Of a stretch of 64,000 nt of DNA, positions 27,501 through 36,048 are shown one piece after another. Below the pieces are notes generated by a model that saw nothing but the letters and a program-made list of their open reading frames with translations, was not told where the DNA came from and made no database searches. The stretch lies in assembly GCF_007744515.1 (NCBI RefSeq), contig NZ_CP036268.1, forward strand, positions 3,988,088 to 4,052,087, in the 5' to 3' direction. Each line of letters begins with the position of its first letter. The stretch's first letter is position 1. The position numbers and the translations under genes are program-made. This DNA comes from Stratiformator vulcanicus. Lineage in GTDB: Bacteria; Planctomycetota; Planctomycetia; Planctomycetales; Planctomycetaceae.

Positions 27501-28385
27501 TCACGGCCAGTGCTCAGCAATTTTCGTTCTTAAGAACTGCACGCTGCGACTGAGCTCGTGAACCCCATTCTCCCCGTCTTCAATACTGACCCAGCCATCG
27601 AACCCGACCTCTTTTAAGGTTGAGAAGATGGCGTCGAAATCGTTCATGCCTTGGCCGATTTCTCCGTGCGAGAGCCGTTTTGCGTAGCCTTCGGTCGTTT
27701 CTTCCCGCCGGAGGTCTTCGATCGTGCCCTCTTTCAAGTAGCGATCCGAAGCGTGCATCGTCACGACGCGATGCTTTACCAGTTCAAGGACTGCGAGCGG
27801 ATCCTCGCCCGCGAGAATGGCATTCGAGGGATCATAATTCACACCGAAGTGCGGCGAATCGATCTGCTCAATGATCTCGACGAATAAATCGGACGCCTGT
27901 GCAAACTCCGGATAGGTCCAGTAGCCGTCCTTGTAATGGTTCTCCATGATCAAAGTCACGCCGACCGCTTCGGCGACCGGCAGGCATTGCTCGATCGCAT
28001 CGACCGTGTAACGAATCCCCTCTTCGCGCGAGACCTCCGGACGCCGCTGCCCCGAGAGGATACGGCAATATTCGCAGCCAAGCTCGGCGGAGAGCTTGAT
28101 GAAATCGGTTTCGATTTCGATTTGCTCGGCACGAAAACTCAGATCAGGGTGCGTGAAATCAGGCGAGCAGCACAACATCGGAATCGGCAGACCGTACGAC
28201 TCGGCGATCGTTCGGTAGTGCTTCGCGGCTCCGTCTGTTTGCAGGTCGAGAAAGCCGCTGTAAAACTCGAGCCCGTCGACTTCGAGTGTCGCGGCCAGTT
28301 CGATCCACTCCACCAACTTCATCTCACCCGTCTTACAAAGCGGGTCCAACCACGCCTTTGGAAATGCAGCAATTTTCGGCATCAT
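27501..28385 (-). CDS. TIM-barrel sugar-phosphate isomerase/epimerase
   Basis: 294 residues (two ATGs, 28385 and 28382; AGAAGGA just upstream favours the second). AP-endonuclease family 2 fold. Metal ligands fit EGVTL..MENHYKDG, NYDPSNAILAGEDP, HASDRY and the final SIEDGENG. Similar proteins isomerise or epimerise ketose-phosphates or inositols (for example UlaE, IolE). Last gene of a four-gene operon: sulfatase, HPS-like, dehydrogenase and this protein, with intervals of 20, 59 and 35 nt. The exact substrate is not known. Confidence 0.85.
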   Translation of the reverse strand: MMPKIAAFPKAWLDPLCKTGEMKLVEWIELAATLEVDGLEFYSGFLDLQTDGAAKHYRTIAESYGLPIPMLCCSPDFTHPDLSFRAEQIEIETDFIKLSAELGCEYCRILSGQRRPEVSREEGIRYTVDAIEQCLPVAEAVGVTLIMENHYKDGYWTYPEFAQASDLFVEIIEQIDSPHFGVNYDPSNAILAGEDPLAVLELVKHRVVTMHASDRYLKEGTIEDLRREETTEGYAKRLSHGEIGQGMNDFDAIFSTLKEVGFDGWVSIEDGENGVHELSRSVQFLRTKIAEHWP

Positions 28386-28420
28386 TTTTCCTTCTCAACT
28401 ATCGACCATCGACTCTCTAC

Positions 28421-29446
28421 TTAAGGAGTCAACACCGCCTTTGCGATCGACCCACCGTGCATCGTTTCGAAGGCTTCGTGCCAATCTTCGAGCGACCACA
28501 CACCACCAATGAGAGGGCCGACATCGAGCGTGCCGTCGGCCATCATGCGAATGACCGCCTCCCAGATCGGCCAATTGTGACTGAAACTCCCTTGCAGTGT
28601 GACGTTCTTCTGCACAAGCGGGTCGAGCGAGAACCCAACCGGATCACGGCCCCAGCCGACCTTGCTGATCCATCCGGCGGGGCGAACGCAATCGAGCGCA
28701 ATCTTTAAGGTGGCCGAAACGCCCGCTGCGTCGACAACACCCTCAACCCCGAGTCCGTCCCCCGACATCGCCCATTCGCGCGGGTCATCAATTAAGGTCT
28801 CGCAGCCGTATTGTCGGGCAATCGCGAGCCGGGCTTCGTCCCGCTCTAATCCGGCGACGGCAACGCGGGCCCCTCTTAATTTGGCCATCACTCCGCACAG
28901 TATCCCGATCGGCCCCGGGCCGAGCACCAACACGCGGTCGCCCGGATTGACGCTGACGTTCCCCACCACCGCGTTATACGCCACGGCGCAGGGCTCGCAT
29001 AATGCGGCTTTCTCGGCCGGTAATGCACCGGGGATATGATGCAGGCATCGCAGCGGGACCCGCACGAATTTTGTCATCGCGCCATTGACCCCGTACCCGA
29101 ATCCCTTGCGGGAGGGATCAAGGTTATATTTTCCGGCGCGCGTCATCGGGGATGATGGGTCGACGATCGCAGCCGTTTCACTGACGACGCGATCCCCTTC
29201 GCGGAACTGGTCGCCGTCTGTCTTAATTTTTGCAATCGTGCCGCAAAACTCATGACCCAGCACGACCGGATAATTGACCGGCCAGCTATGTAGCGCCTGC
29301 CATTGATGCAGGTCAGAGCCGCACACACCGACGGCGGCGACTTCAACGAGCGCATCCCCGGGGCCTAATTCCGGTTCATTTAAATCTCTTAATTCGACGG
29401 CGCCGGTTTCGTTGGCGTAGTTCACAACGGCGGGCATGTGTGGCAT
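28421..29446 (-). CDS. Zinc-dependent alcohol/sugar dehydrogenase lacking the structural-zinc cysteines
   Basis: 341 residues, medium-chain dehydrogenase. Catalytic zinc ligands appear as Cys in GVCGSDLHQW, His-Glu in GHEFCG and the Glu of LCEPCAVAYN. NAD(P) motif VLGPGPIGILCG near residue 175. The structural-zinc lobe, normally with four Cys, reads VDPSSPMTRAGKYNLDPSRK and contains none. Family members oxidise polyols or sugar acids (threonine, sorbitol, galactitol-P dehydrogenases). Third gene of the operon. Preceding 60-nt gap has no terminator. Confidence 0.88.
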   Translation of the reverse strand: MPHMPAVVNYANETGAVELRDLNEPELGPGDALVEVAAVGVCGSDLHQWQALHSWPVNYPVVLGHEFCGTIAKIKTDGDQFREGDRVVSETAAIVDPSSPMTRAGKYNLDPSRKGFGYGVNGAMTKFVRVPLRCLHHIPGALPAEKAALCEPCAVAYNAVVGNVSVNPGDRVLVLGPGPIGILCGVMAKLRGARVAVAGLERDEARLAIARQYGCETLIDDPREWAMSGDGLGVEGVVDAAGVSATLKIALDCVRPAGWISKVGWGRDPVGFSLDPLVQKNVTLQGSFSHNWPIWEAVIRMMADGTLDVGPLIGGVWSLEDWHEAFETMHGGSIAKAVLTP

Positions 29447-29505
29447 AAGTCACATTCTTTAATGGCGGAGCGCCTCCTGGCGGTCGCGGCTAAACGGACA
29501 TTATA

Positions 29506-30204
29506 TCAAATGGGGATGTCGCCGTAGGCGTGGACGCGATCGCAAATCTCGGTGAGGATTGCATCGAGATCGCTACTTGCGGCCTGAAAGCTGTCGGCAT
29601 CAATTGTGAGCGGCGCCCCCAAAACGACCAGCGGCGCGCCATACTCCGGCGTGCGGATTGAGTCTTCCAGCGACAAGCCGCCGACGGCTTGCACGGGGAC
29701 ATCGACCGCATCGACGACCTGTTTTAGCTGGTCAAGTGGCGACGGCATTCGTTCCCCACGATCGCGGTATTCGTTGCGTTCATCATAGCCGATGTGATGG
29801 ATTACGAAGTCACAGCCGAGATCGGCCAGCAGTTTCGCGCCATCGACCATGCTCTCGCAGCCGAGGTTATCTCCCATCGCCTTAATGCCGTTGTCGTGCG
29901 CGGCCTTCACGACGCAGCGGATCGTGGCGGGATGAGAACGGGCCATCACAACCACATGCGTAGCCCCCGCATTGGCCATCATTTCGGCCTCCAGGTAACC
30001 GCCGTCCATCGTTTTCAGATCGGCCACAATCGGGTGTTCCGGGAACCGCTCTCGAAGCGCCCGCACCCCGTGAAGCCCTTCGGCGAGAATTAAAGGCGTG
30101 CCCGCTTCAAGCCAGTCGACACCGCACCGGACCGCCTGCTCGGCAAGATCGAGCGCTTCGGCTGAAGAGGTGACATCGAGTGAAATTTGTACGATCGGTT
30201 TCAT
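29506..30204 (-). CDS. 3-hexulose-6-phosphate synthase / keto-gulonate-6-P decarboxylase family
   Basis: 232 residues from ATG 30204. Orotidine-phosphate-decarboxylase suprafamily: the DxKxxD motif is VADLKTMDGG (D-L-K-T-M-D), followed by AEMMANAGATHVVVM, then VQAVGGLSLEDSI for the phosphate-binding loop. The sequence near DLKTMDGG looks closer to HPS (formaldehyde fixation onto ribulose-5-P or the reverse) than to UlaD. Second gene in the operon, starting 20 nt after the sulfatase stop. Activity within the operon (HPS vs decarboxylase) is open. Confidence 0.85.
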   Translation of the reverse strand: MKPIVQISLDVTSSAEALDLAEQAVRCGVDWLEAGTPLILAEGLHGVRALRERFPEHPIVADLKTMDGGYLEAEMMANAGATHVVVMARSHPATIRCVVKAAHDNGIKAMGDNLGCESMVDGAKLLADLGCDFVIHHIGYDERNEYRDRGERMPSPLDQLKQVVDAVDVPVQAVGGLSLEDSIRTPEYGAPLVVLGAPLTIDADSFQAASSDLDAILTEICDRVHAYGDIPI

Positions 30205-30224
30205 TGAGTCTTTAAGTTGTGGAA

Positions 30225-31673
30225 TTAGCGGCTCGTATTGAGTGCTGGGAGTCCGGCATCGACATCGGCCAGCCATCGCAGCAGTTTCATTCGCAATCGC
30301 TCAGTCCGGCTCGCTTCCGAACTGCTTAAATTTTCTTGTTCGCTCAAGTCGGCTTCCAGGTTGAACAATTCGTCGCGTCTGTTGGTGAAGTAGTGGAGTA
30401 ATTTCCAATTGCCTTCACGGATCGCCGCGACGGGCGAGGTCGTTGCGTAATAGTGCGGGTAATGCCAATAGAGAGTGCGCTTCGGGGGAGACAGCCCGTT
30501 CCCGGTCATGAGTCCGGCCAAGTCGACACCGTCGCCCGGAAGGTGGTCCTGCATCTTGGTATCGAACCCGGTGAGGGACAGCAGGGTCGGATAGAGATCA
30601 GTTAAGACCACCGGAGTTTCGCAGCGGCCAGCCTTAATGTCGGGGCCGCGAACGATCAGCGGGACGCGAATCCCACCTTCATAGCAGGAGCCCTTACCCG
30701 AACGGAGCGGGGCGTTCGTGGTGACCTGCCCTTGATCTTCCCAGTCGCCGATAAAGCCGCCGTTGTCGGAAGCGAACACGACCAGCGTGTTGTCTTGAAT
30801 CTCGAGTTGCTCAAGAACGTCCAGCACTCGCCCCACATTCTCGTCAAGGCTTGCGATCATCGCGGCGTAAGTCGGATTAAGATCGACGCCGAGCCTGGTC
30901 GCCTTACGGCGATACTTCTCCGCAGCATCTGCCTTGGCCTCGATCGGCAGGTGCGGCGTGTGAAACCACAACTGCAGATAGAAAGGCTCGGGGCGTTTTG
31001 AAACCTCTTCGATCAGTCCGATCGCTTCATCTGTCAGGCGATCTGTTAAATAGTCGCCCGGCTTGCCCAGCCCCAGGCCCGGCACGTACCTGCGACCGTC
31101 TTTCCTTTGCCCCGCGAAGGGACGGAAGAACGTGGTCGGAGCGCCCCAGATCGTGCCGCCGATATTAACGTCGAACCCGTGATTTTCGGGGAAGTTCCTG
31201 GCGTCGCCGAGGTGCCACTTCCCGACGTGTAACGTCGAGTAGCCTGCCGCTTGCAAGCGTTCCGCCAGCGTGTCGAGTTCTGCGGGGAGATCCTTCCGGG
31301 TCACCGGCGGGATCATCGTGCGACGCATGTACGCGGGTGGGTCGCCGGCGGCCTCACGCCAGATGGTCATGCCGAGCCGCGCGGGCGAGCGTCCGGTCAG
31401 CACCGCCGCACGTGTCGGCGTGCAGACGGGGGAGGGGGCGTACGCCTGGCGGAACAGCAGCCCCTCGTCAGCCAGCCGATCGATCCGCGGCGTCTCGTGG
31501 AACTCATTCCCGTAACAGGCGAGGTCAGACCACCCGAGGTCATCGGCGAGGAGCACAACAATGTTCGGGCGATCGGCGGCCAGAGTTGTCAGGCCGATCG
31601 ACAAAGTCAGGCAGAAAACGATCGCCCGCGTAATGATTGCGATCTGCTCCCGATTCCGGGCATGTGCCTCCAC
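30225..31673 (-). CDS. Secreted arylsulfatase-type sulfatase
   Basis: 482 residues from a GTG at 31673 with GAGGGA 6 nt upstream. A signal peptide (hydrophobic AIVFCLTLSIGLTTLA) precedes PNIVVLLADDLGWSD, the metal-site start. Cys84 in VCTPTRAAVLTGR is the CxPxR residue oxidised to formylglycine. A second region contains HTPHLPIEAK and FASDNGG. The protein hydrolyses sulfate esters, probably of algal or other polysaccharides, in the periplasm. First gene of the catabolic operon. Planctomycetes carry many such genes; the substrate is unknown. Confidence 0.94.
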   Translation of the reverse strand: MEAHARNREQIAIITRAIVFCLTLSIGLTTLAADRPNIVVLLADDLGWSDLACYGNEFHETPRIDRLADEGLLFRQAYAPSPVCTPTRAAVLTGRSPARLGMTIWREAAGDPPAYMRRTMIPPVTRKDLPAELDTLAERLQAAGYSTLHVGKWHLGDARNFPENHGFDVNIGGTIWGAPTTFFRPFAGQRKDGRRYVPGLGLGKPGDYLTDRLTDEAIGLIEEVSKRPEPFYLQLWFHTPHLPIEAKADAAEKYRRKATRLGVDLNPTYAAMIASLDENVGRVLDVLEQLEIQDNTLVVFASDNGGFIGDWEDQGQVTTNAPLRSGKGSCYEGGIRVPLIVRGPDIKAGRCETPVVLTDLYPTLLSLTGFDTKMQDHLPGDGVDLAGLMTGNGLSPPKRTLYWHYPHYYATTSPVAAIREGNWKLLHYFTNRRDELFNLEADLSEQENLSSSEASRTERLRMKLLRWLADVDAGLPALNTSR

Positions 31674-31776
31674 GGTCTATCCCTCTCGCCGACACTGGTT
31701 CAAATCCTCGCATAGCCTAAGTCTGATGCGACGGAAAGAAAATCCTTGCCGGTTCGAAGAGGTCGCCCAATAGCAA

Positions 31777-31807
31777 AAGGGCCTCTCCCCCGCGGGGTGA
31801 GGCCCTT
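31777..31807 (-). terminator. Intrinsic terminator of the PDZ-protein gene
   Basis: AAGGGCCTC at 31777-31785 pairs with GAGGCCCTT at 31799-31807, with an inner CCCC/GGGG extension. On the minus strand it runs into TTTTGCT. It lies 40 nt after the stop of the gene ending at 31847. Confidence 0.85.
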
Positions 31808-31846
31808 GCCGCTCTAAAGCGAAGGCTTGTCACGCTACATCCCGGC

Positions 31847-32740
31847 CTAGAGGCTGCCGTCGTTCTCCGCGACCGTGACGGCCTGGGCCGCCGGGCCTGT
31901 TTCGATTACCGAACTCGCGACTTGGCGGGTCCAGCGGTCGAACTCCAACTCATAGTAGGCCGAGGTCTGATTGTCGAGGACAATCAGAGTCACCGTTCGA
32001 TTCGTTTCCGCCATCGCGAAGCCGACGTCGGCCTTCGTCGCGATGCGCAGGTCATTGATCCCGAGAATATAGGTCCCGACCTCGATGCCCATCTCCTCCG
32101 CAATGGAGCCGGGAACGACCGACGTCACGTAGATCCCATAACTCTCCACCGGTTCGCCGAAGATGCCTAACTTCGGACCCCGAGCCGCTGCGTCGGTCAG
32201 CGGTGCCGGAGGATGCGGCGGGCAAACGACGTGCGGGGGACAGGGCGGCTTGATCTCCGGAAGACAGGGCTCGGGCGGACAAATCGGCCTCGGAGGACAG
32301 ATCACTTTCGGAGGACAAGGCTCAACCGGCGGGTAAATCACCGGCGGGCGGATCGGCGGGAGAATGATCTTCGGAGGGCAGGGCCGAACCGGCGGGTGAA
32401 TGACCGGCGGGCGAACGGGCGGAAGAATGATCTTGGGCGGGCAGGGCTTCACGACTGGCGGATGAATGATCTGCGGGGGATGAATCGGCTCGATCCTGCG
32501 CTGCCCGCCGCCAATTCCGATTTGAAACCCCCCGCCACGTTTGTTTCCGATCCCGATTCGAATACCGCCCTGATTGCCGAAGCGGTTTCCCGCGACCGCA
32601 GCCGCCGATTTGAACCCGCCCTGACTAATGCCCCGAACCCAAGGCGGAGCCGCCTCTGCCGTGGCAACTCCCATCGCCGCAAATCCGATCAGCGACACCA
32701 AACCCAAAAAGACCTTGCTCGTTCGCCCCACTCTAGTCAT
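31847..32740 (-). CDS. Secreted Pro/Cys-rich repeat protein with C-terminal PDZ domain
   Basis: 297 residues from ATG 32740; GGGGAAG is ~5 nt upstream. Signal peptide ends near ATAEA. Residues ~85-180 form a repeat of PCPPKIILPP / RPPVIHPPV units, about four to five tandem copies with Cys at regular positions. The C-terminal ~90 residues resemble a PDZ domain (VTSVVPGSIAEEMGIEVGTY ... ILGINDLRI). Predicted periplasmic or surface-anchored. The repeat could be a rod or disulfide-linked spacer. No partner is evident. Confidence 0.75.
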   Translation of the reverse strand: MTRVGRTSKVFLGLVSLIGFAAMGVATAEAAPPWVRGISQGGFKSAAAVAGNRFGNQGGIRIGIGNKRGGGFQIGIGGGQRRIEPIHPPQIIHPPVVKPCPPKIILPPVRPPVIHPPVRPCPPKIILPPIRPPVIYPPVEPCPPKVICPPRPICPPEPCLPEIKPPCPPHVVCPPHPPAPLTDAAARGPKLGIFGEPVESYGIYVTSVVPGSIAEEMGIEVGTYILGINDLRIATKADVGFAMAETNRTVTLIVLDNQTSAYYELEFDRWTRQVASSVIETGPAAQAVTVAENDGSL

Positions 32741-33091
32741 CTGTCTTCCCCGTCTTGAGAAACGTGTGTGTTGATGAATGAGTCGAGAAGCGACGCCTGT
32801 GCCGAACTCTTGCCGCCCCCGCAAAAATCGACGTAATGCACTTCAAAATAAAGGCTTACAACACATCTCTCTCGACACGCCAGAAAACGACCCCGAGTCG
32901 CCTCTGTTATCAATAAGGTGTCACCATCGAATCATATTGTTGTTATTTCGCCCTTTCAACAATCCGATCGATGTCACACTGAAGCACTCGTTTGGACCGC
33001 GATTTTCGTGATTCGTGTCGTCCCGCGAGACCCATTTGGTAGGCTGACGCGTTGGAGTTCGTGTCCGCTCATCCACGCGAGGAAGTCAGCG
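32741..33091. other. 351-base divergent intergenic region
   Basis: No gene, RNA or strong repeat is visible. It separates the PDZ-protein and TIGR04222-like genes, which diverge, so it should hold both promoters. An AT-rich stretch lies around 32900-33000. Confidence 0.5.
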
Positions 33092-34612
33092 ATGGCTCAC
33101 ACGCCCGGCTTGAAGACCAACGATCAAGACCTGCTTAAGGACCTTGACGCCTTCCGGATCGATTCCGGCGATCCGGTCCTCTCATTCGAACGCCGGCTGG
33201 CCAGAGAGAACGGCTGGACGGTGCGCTTCGCTCGCCGCGTCGTCCGGGAATACAAGCGGTTTGCCTTTTTGGCGATGCACGCCGGGCATTCTGTGACGCC
33301 TTCTGAGGAGGTCGATCAGGCTTGGCATCTGCACCTGACATATTCGCGTTCTTATTGGGAGCGATTCTGCCCATTGCTCGGCGGTCCGCTGCACCATTGC
33401 CCGACCCAGGGCGGGCCGGCCGAAGGACGAAAGTTCTTCGAGCAATATGAGCGGACGCTCGCCTCATATCGCGATGTCTTCGGCGAAGAACCCCCGAGCG
33501 ATGTGTGGCCGCCGCCGACCGAACGATTCCAGAATGCGGGAGCCGGGTTATGGGTCGATCAATCGCAATATTGGACGATCCGCAAGCCGCGCTGGTGGAG
33601 CCGTCGGCGAGGCGTCTCGACGTCCGCCGGTCTCGCGCTGCTGCTCGTGCCCGCCGCGGCGGTGTGGAATCCGTTCGACCTCAACGCGATCGAGTTCCTA
33701 ACGTTTTACGGCACTCTAATGATCTCAGGGGCCTTGATCGCACTGATCCTCAAATTCTCGAATGCTTCGACCGGAGAACTGGAGGATTGGCCGCAACAGC
33801 AAGACACGTTCGAGGCCGCCTGCTTGGCGAACGGCCCCGACGGCGCGGCGGCTGCCGCATTGGCCGGGCTGATCCAGAATGGGTCCCTCACACTTGAGCG
33901 AGTGTCCCATCCGGGCCTCGGCGGGATGTTCGGGAAGAAGCTGAACCATATAAAAGTCGCCGGCGACCTGCCCCCGGACGCCTCGTCGATCGAAAGAGAT
34001 ATCTATGCAGCCAGTGCGGTATCGGAAGGGGGAGTCGATTTGAAAACGGTCTTTCACGCCGGCAAGTCTCGTGGCCGGAATATCGAGACCGATTTGCAAG
34101 AGGCTGGACTCGTCCACCCCGATCCGAATGCGAGTGCGTTTCGACGGGCGTTGCCGGCGGGCCTAATGACCGTGGTGACAGTGATTGGCGGAATGCGAAT
34201 TCTGGTCGGGCTCAACCGAGAAGAACCGGTCGGAGCGATCACCGTCCTGACAATTATCTCTCTGATTGTCACGATCGCCCTCGCCGCACGCGGCTATCAG
34301 ACGGCAAGAGGGAATCGCCAGTTGAATCGCCTGAGACTGCAAGCCACTGACCTGAAGTCCGCCTGCCGTAACGCGATCGATCAGCGTTCCGGACGTGACG
34401 TCGCCCTCGCGACGGGTCTGTTCGGAGTTGGCATTCTCAGCACCACCAATCTGAGTGACGTTTCCGACGCAATGACGGCGGACCAACTCATCCGCTCGAG
34501 CGGTTACGGAACGGACGCCGGTGGCGGATGCGGCGATGGAGGATGCGGCGGTGGAGGTTGTGGCGGTGGAGGTTGTGGCGGGTGCGGGGGCTGTGGTGGC
34601 TGCGGCGGGTAA
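33092..34612 (+). CDS. TIGR04222-like membrane protein with Gly/Cys-rich tail
   Basis: 506 residues from ATG 33092 (GAGGAAG upstream). The N-terminal ~150 residues resemble glycine-rich-domain (GRDP-like) proteins (VDQAWHLHLTYSRSYWERFC). Several TM helices follow (~180-230, ~355-410). The C-terminus is a run of GCGGGGCGG-type repeats, ending in CGGCGGCGG. This is the layout of TIGR04222 proteins, whose role is unknown. Tail repeats are GGTGGAGG-like at DNA level. It is convergent with the LRAT-like gene, 27 nt away. Confidence 0.7.
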   Translation: MAHTPGLKTNDQDLLKDLDAFRIDSGDPVLSFERRLARENGWTVRFARRVVREYKRFAFLAMHAGHSVTPSEEVDQAWHLHLTYSRSYWERFCPLLGGPLHHCPTQGGPAEGRKFFEQYERTLASYRDVFGEEPPSDVWPPPTERFQNAGAGLWVDQSQYWTIRKPRWWSRRRGVSTSAGLALLLVPAAAVWNPFDLNAIEFLTFYGTLMISGALIALILKFSNASTGELEDWPQQQDTFEAACLANGPDGAAAAALAGLIQNGSLTLERVSHPGLGGMFGKKLNHIKVAGDLPPDASSIERDIYAASAVSEGGVDLKTVFHAGKSRGRNIETDLQEAGLVHPDPNASAFRRALPAGLMTVVTVIGGMRILVGLNREEPVGAITVLTIISLIVTIALAARGYQTARGNRQLNRLRLQATDLKSACRNAIDQRSGRDVALATGLFGVGILSTTNLSDVSDAMTADQLIRSSGYGTDAGGGCGDGGCGGGGCGGGGCGGCGGCGGCGG

Positions 34613-34639
34613 CGAGAGTGTCGACCCGCGCGGTTGCGA

Positions 34640-35350
34640 TCACGTCTCCGTCTGAGGTCGCCGCTTCGGGGTGGTCGAGCGGGCGAAAATCTCCTCACCG
34701 ACGACACCCAGGCTGAACACGCCCGTTGCGACTCCGGCACCGATGGGACCGCCCACGACGCATCCGACACCGGCGGCCGTGACGAAGCCGGCTCCCCGTC
34801 CGGCGAGCGTCGCTCGCTGTGGGCTCAGGCCGTTCGCTTCGCCCAGCTTTTCGGTTGCCAGTTGCGTCGCGTCAGCCGCCCAGTTCCAAGGAGAGGCGAT
34901 CGACTTCGTGACCGCCTTGACCGCCGATTTGCGAAGGACCGTTCCAGCAACGCCACGGAGCGTCATCCGCATGACAGGCCCCGCTGTCCGCCGAACCTGT
35001 TCCGAACGAGCACTGCCCGAGACGCACCAATTCGCGAAGTGCTCGCAGTTGTTCCAGACCAGACAGTAGCCGGCTTCGCCCACGCGAGAGCGAGCTCGGC
35101 GGAGAATTTCCTCCCGGTCGACCGGGCCGTCATGCCTCACCACCAAGATTTTGTCGACCGGGCCGAACCGCTCCAGAGCGACTTCGCGGATGACCGCTTT
35201 GAACTTGGTACGCACGGACGAATCGAAATGGACGACCTGCCCGTCGCCGACGTAAATGCCGTGGTGGGTGTAACCTCCGGCGAGCCGCGTCGAGGCAAGG
35301 TGGTCGCCCGGCTCGAAGCGATCATCGGTTGAGGCTTTCGGATCGTTCAC
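34640..35350 (-). CDS. LRAT-fold (NlpC/P60-related) protein
   Basis: 236 residues from GTG 35350. The lecithin-retinol-acyltransferase fold is indicated by the His30 in YTHHGIYVGDG and the catalytic Cys102 in WNNCEHFANWC. These proteins are papain-like thiol enzymes acting as acyltransferases or hydrolases. A Gly/Ala-rich C-terminal segment (~185-225) looks like a TM hairpin. The start overlaps the stop of the upstream gene (GTGA), so translation is coupled. Biological role unknown; lipid or peptidoglycan-related work is possible. Confidence 0.78.
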   Translation of the reverse strand: MNDPKASTDDRFEPGDHLASTRLAGGYTHHGIYVGDGQVVHFDSSVRTKFKAVIREVALERFGPVDKILVVRHDGPVDREEILRRARSRVGEAGYCLVWNNCEHFANWCVSGSARSEQVRRTAGPVMRMTLRGVAGTVLRKSAVKAVTKSIASPWNWAADATQLATEKLGEANGLSPQRATLAGRGAGFVTAAGVGCVVGGPIGAGVATGVFSLGVVGEEIFARSTTPKRRPQTET

Positions 35351-35988
35351 GACTGCGGCTCCGCGGGTGGTAATGACTTAGACTCGCATTCTACGTCTGA
35401 AGTGGGATCAGCCAAGGTGTTTGCTTCGAAGGAGGCTGTTAGTTCCTGTCGACTTTGAACCTGCTGCTTCCGCAGGCGGATCATTCCGGCAATCACACAA
35501 ACCGCAATTCCGCCGAGGAATCCGACGGTATAGCTGGTGTTGTGGGCCGTCCAGACGGCTTCAATTTCGTTGCCCAATCTTGAATAAGAGAGAGAACCCA
35601 TCGTCGCCGCGGCGATCGCCGACGTACCGAACAGCCCGGCAACCAACGGCAGAACGTTGCGCAGCGAGAGTTTCGGCCACGGTCCGACCCGGGCAGAAAT
35701 CGCCAGCGGCACGCCGAGCATCAATCCGACCCACCATGTCGCCGCCGTGCCCCAGGCAAGAGCCACGATGTTAGGATTTCGCGATTCAACCAGCACCGGG
35801 TGATAGGGTGGGAAGAAATAGTCGATCGCGATCCGAGCCGTGACCATGTCATGCGCGACGCCATAGGTCATCGCGGCGAGGACCGCAAACAGGACGATGC
35901 CGTACGATTGAAATCGATCGGAATTGAAGAACTTCGACATTGATCGCGTCACCCGTTTAGCCGCGCCCGACAGGAAGCGTGCGACCAT
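35347..35988 (-). CDS. Polytopic membrane protein, unknown function
   Basis: 213 residues from ATG 35988; other starts at 36027 and 35940 are possible. Four hydrophobic stretches (~35-55, ~85-105, ~110-130, ~155-180) and a short charged C-terminus. No family recognised. Translationally coupled to the LRAT-like gene. It follows the DapA-like gene (ends 36049) by about 60 nt. Confidence 0.55.
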   Translation of the reverse strand: MVARFLSGAAKRVTRSMSKFFNSDRFQSYGIVLFAVLAAMTYGVAHDMVTARIAIDYFFPPYHPVLVESRNPNIVALAWGTAATWWVGLMLGVPLAISARVGPWPKLSLRNVLPLVAGLFGTSAIAAATMGSLSYSRLGNEIEAVWTAHNTSYTVGFLGGIAVCVIAGMIRLRKQQVQSRQELTASFEANTLADPTSDVECESKSLPPAEPQS

Positions 35989-36048
35989 AATATAACGGCG
36001 CGCCCCCTCTCGGTCGTGGCTAAACACGAATGCGATTTGCCCGCTGAC

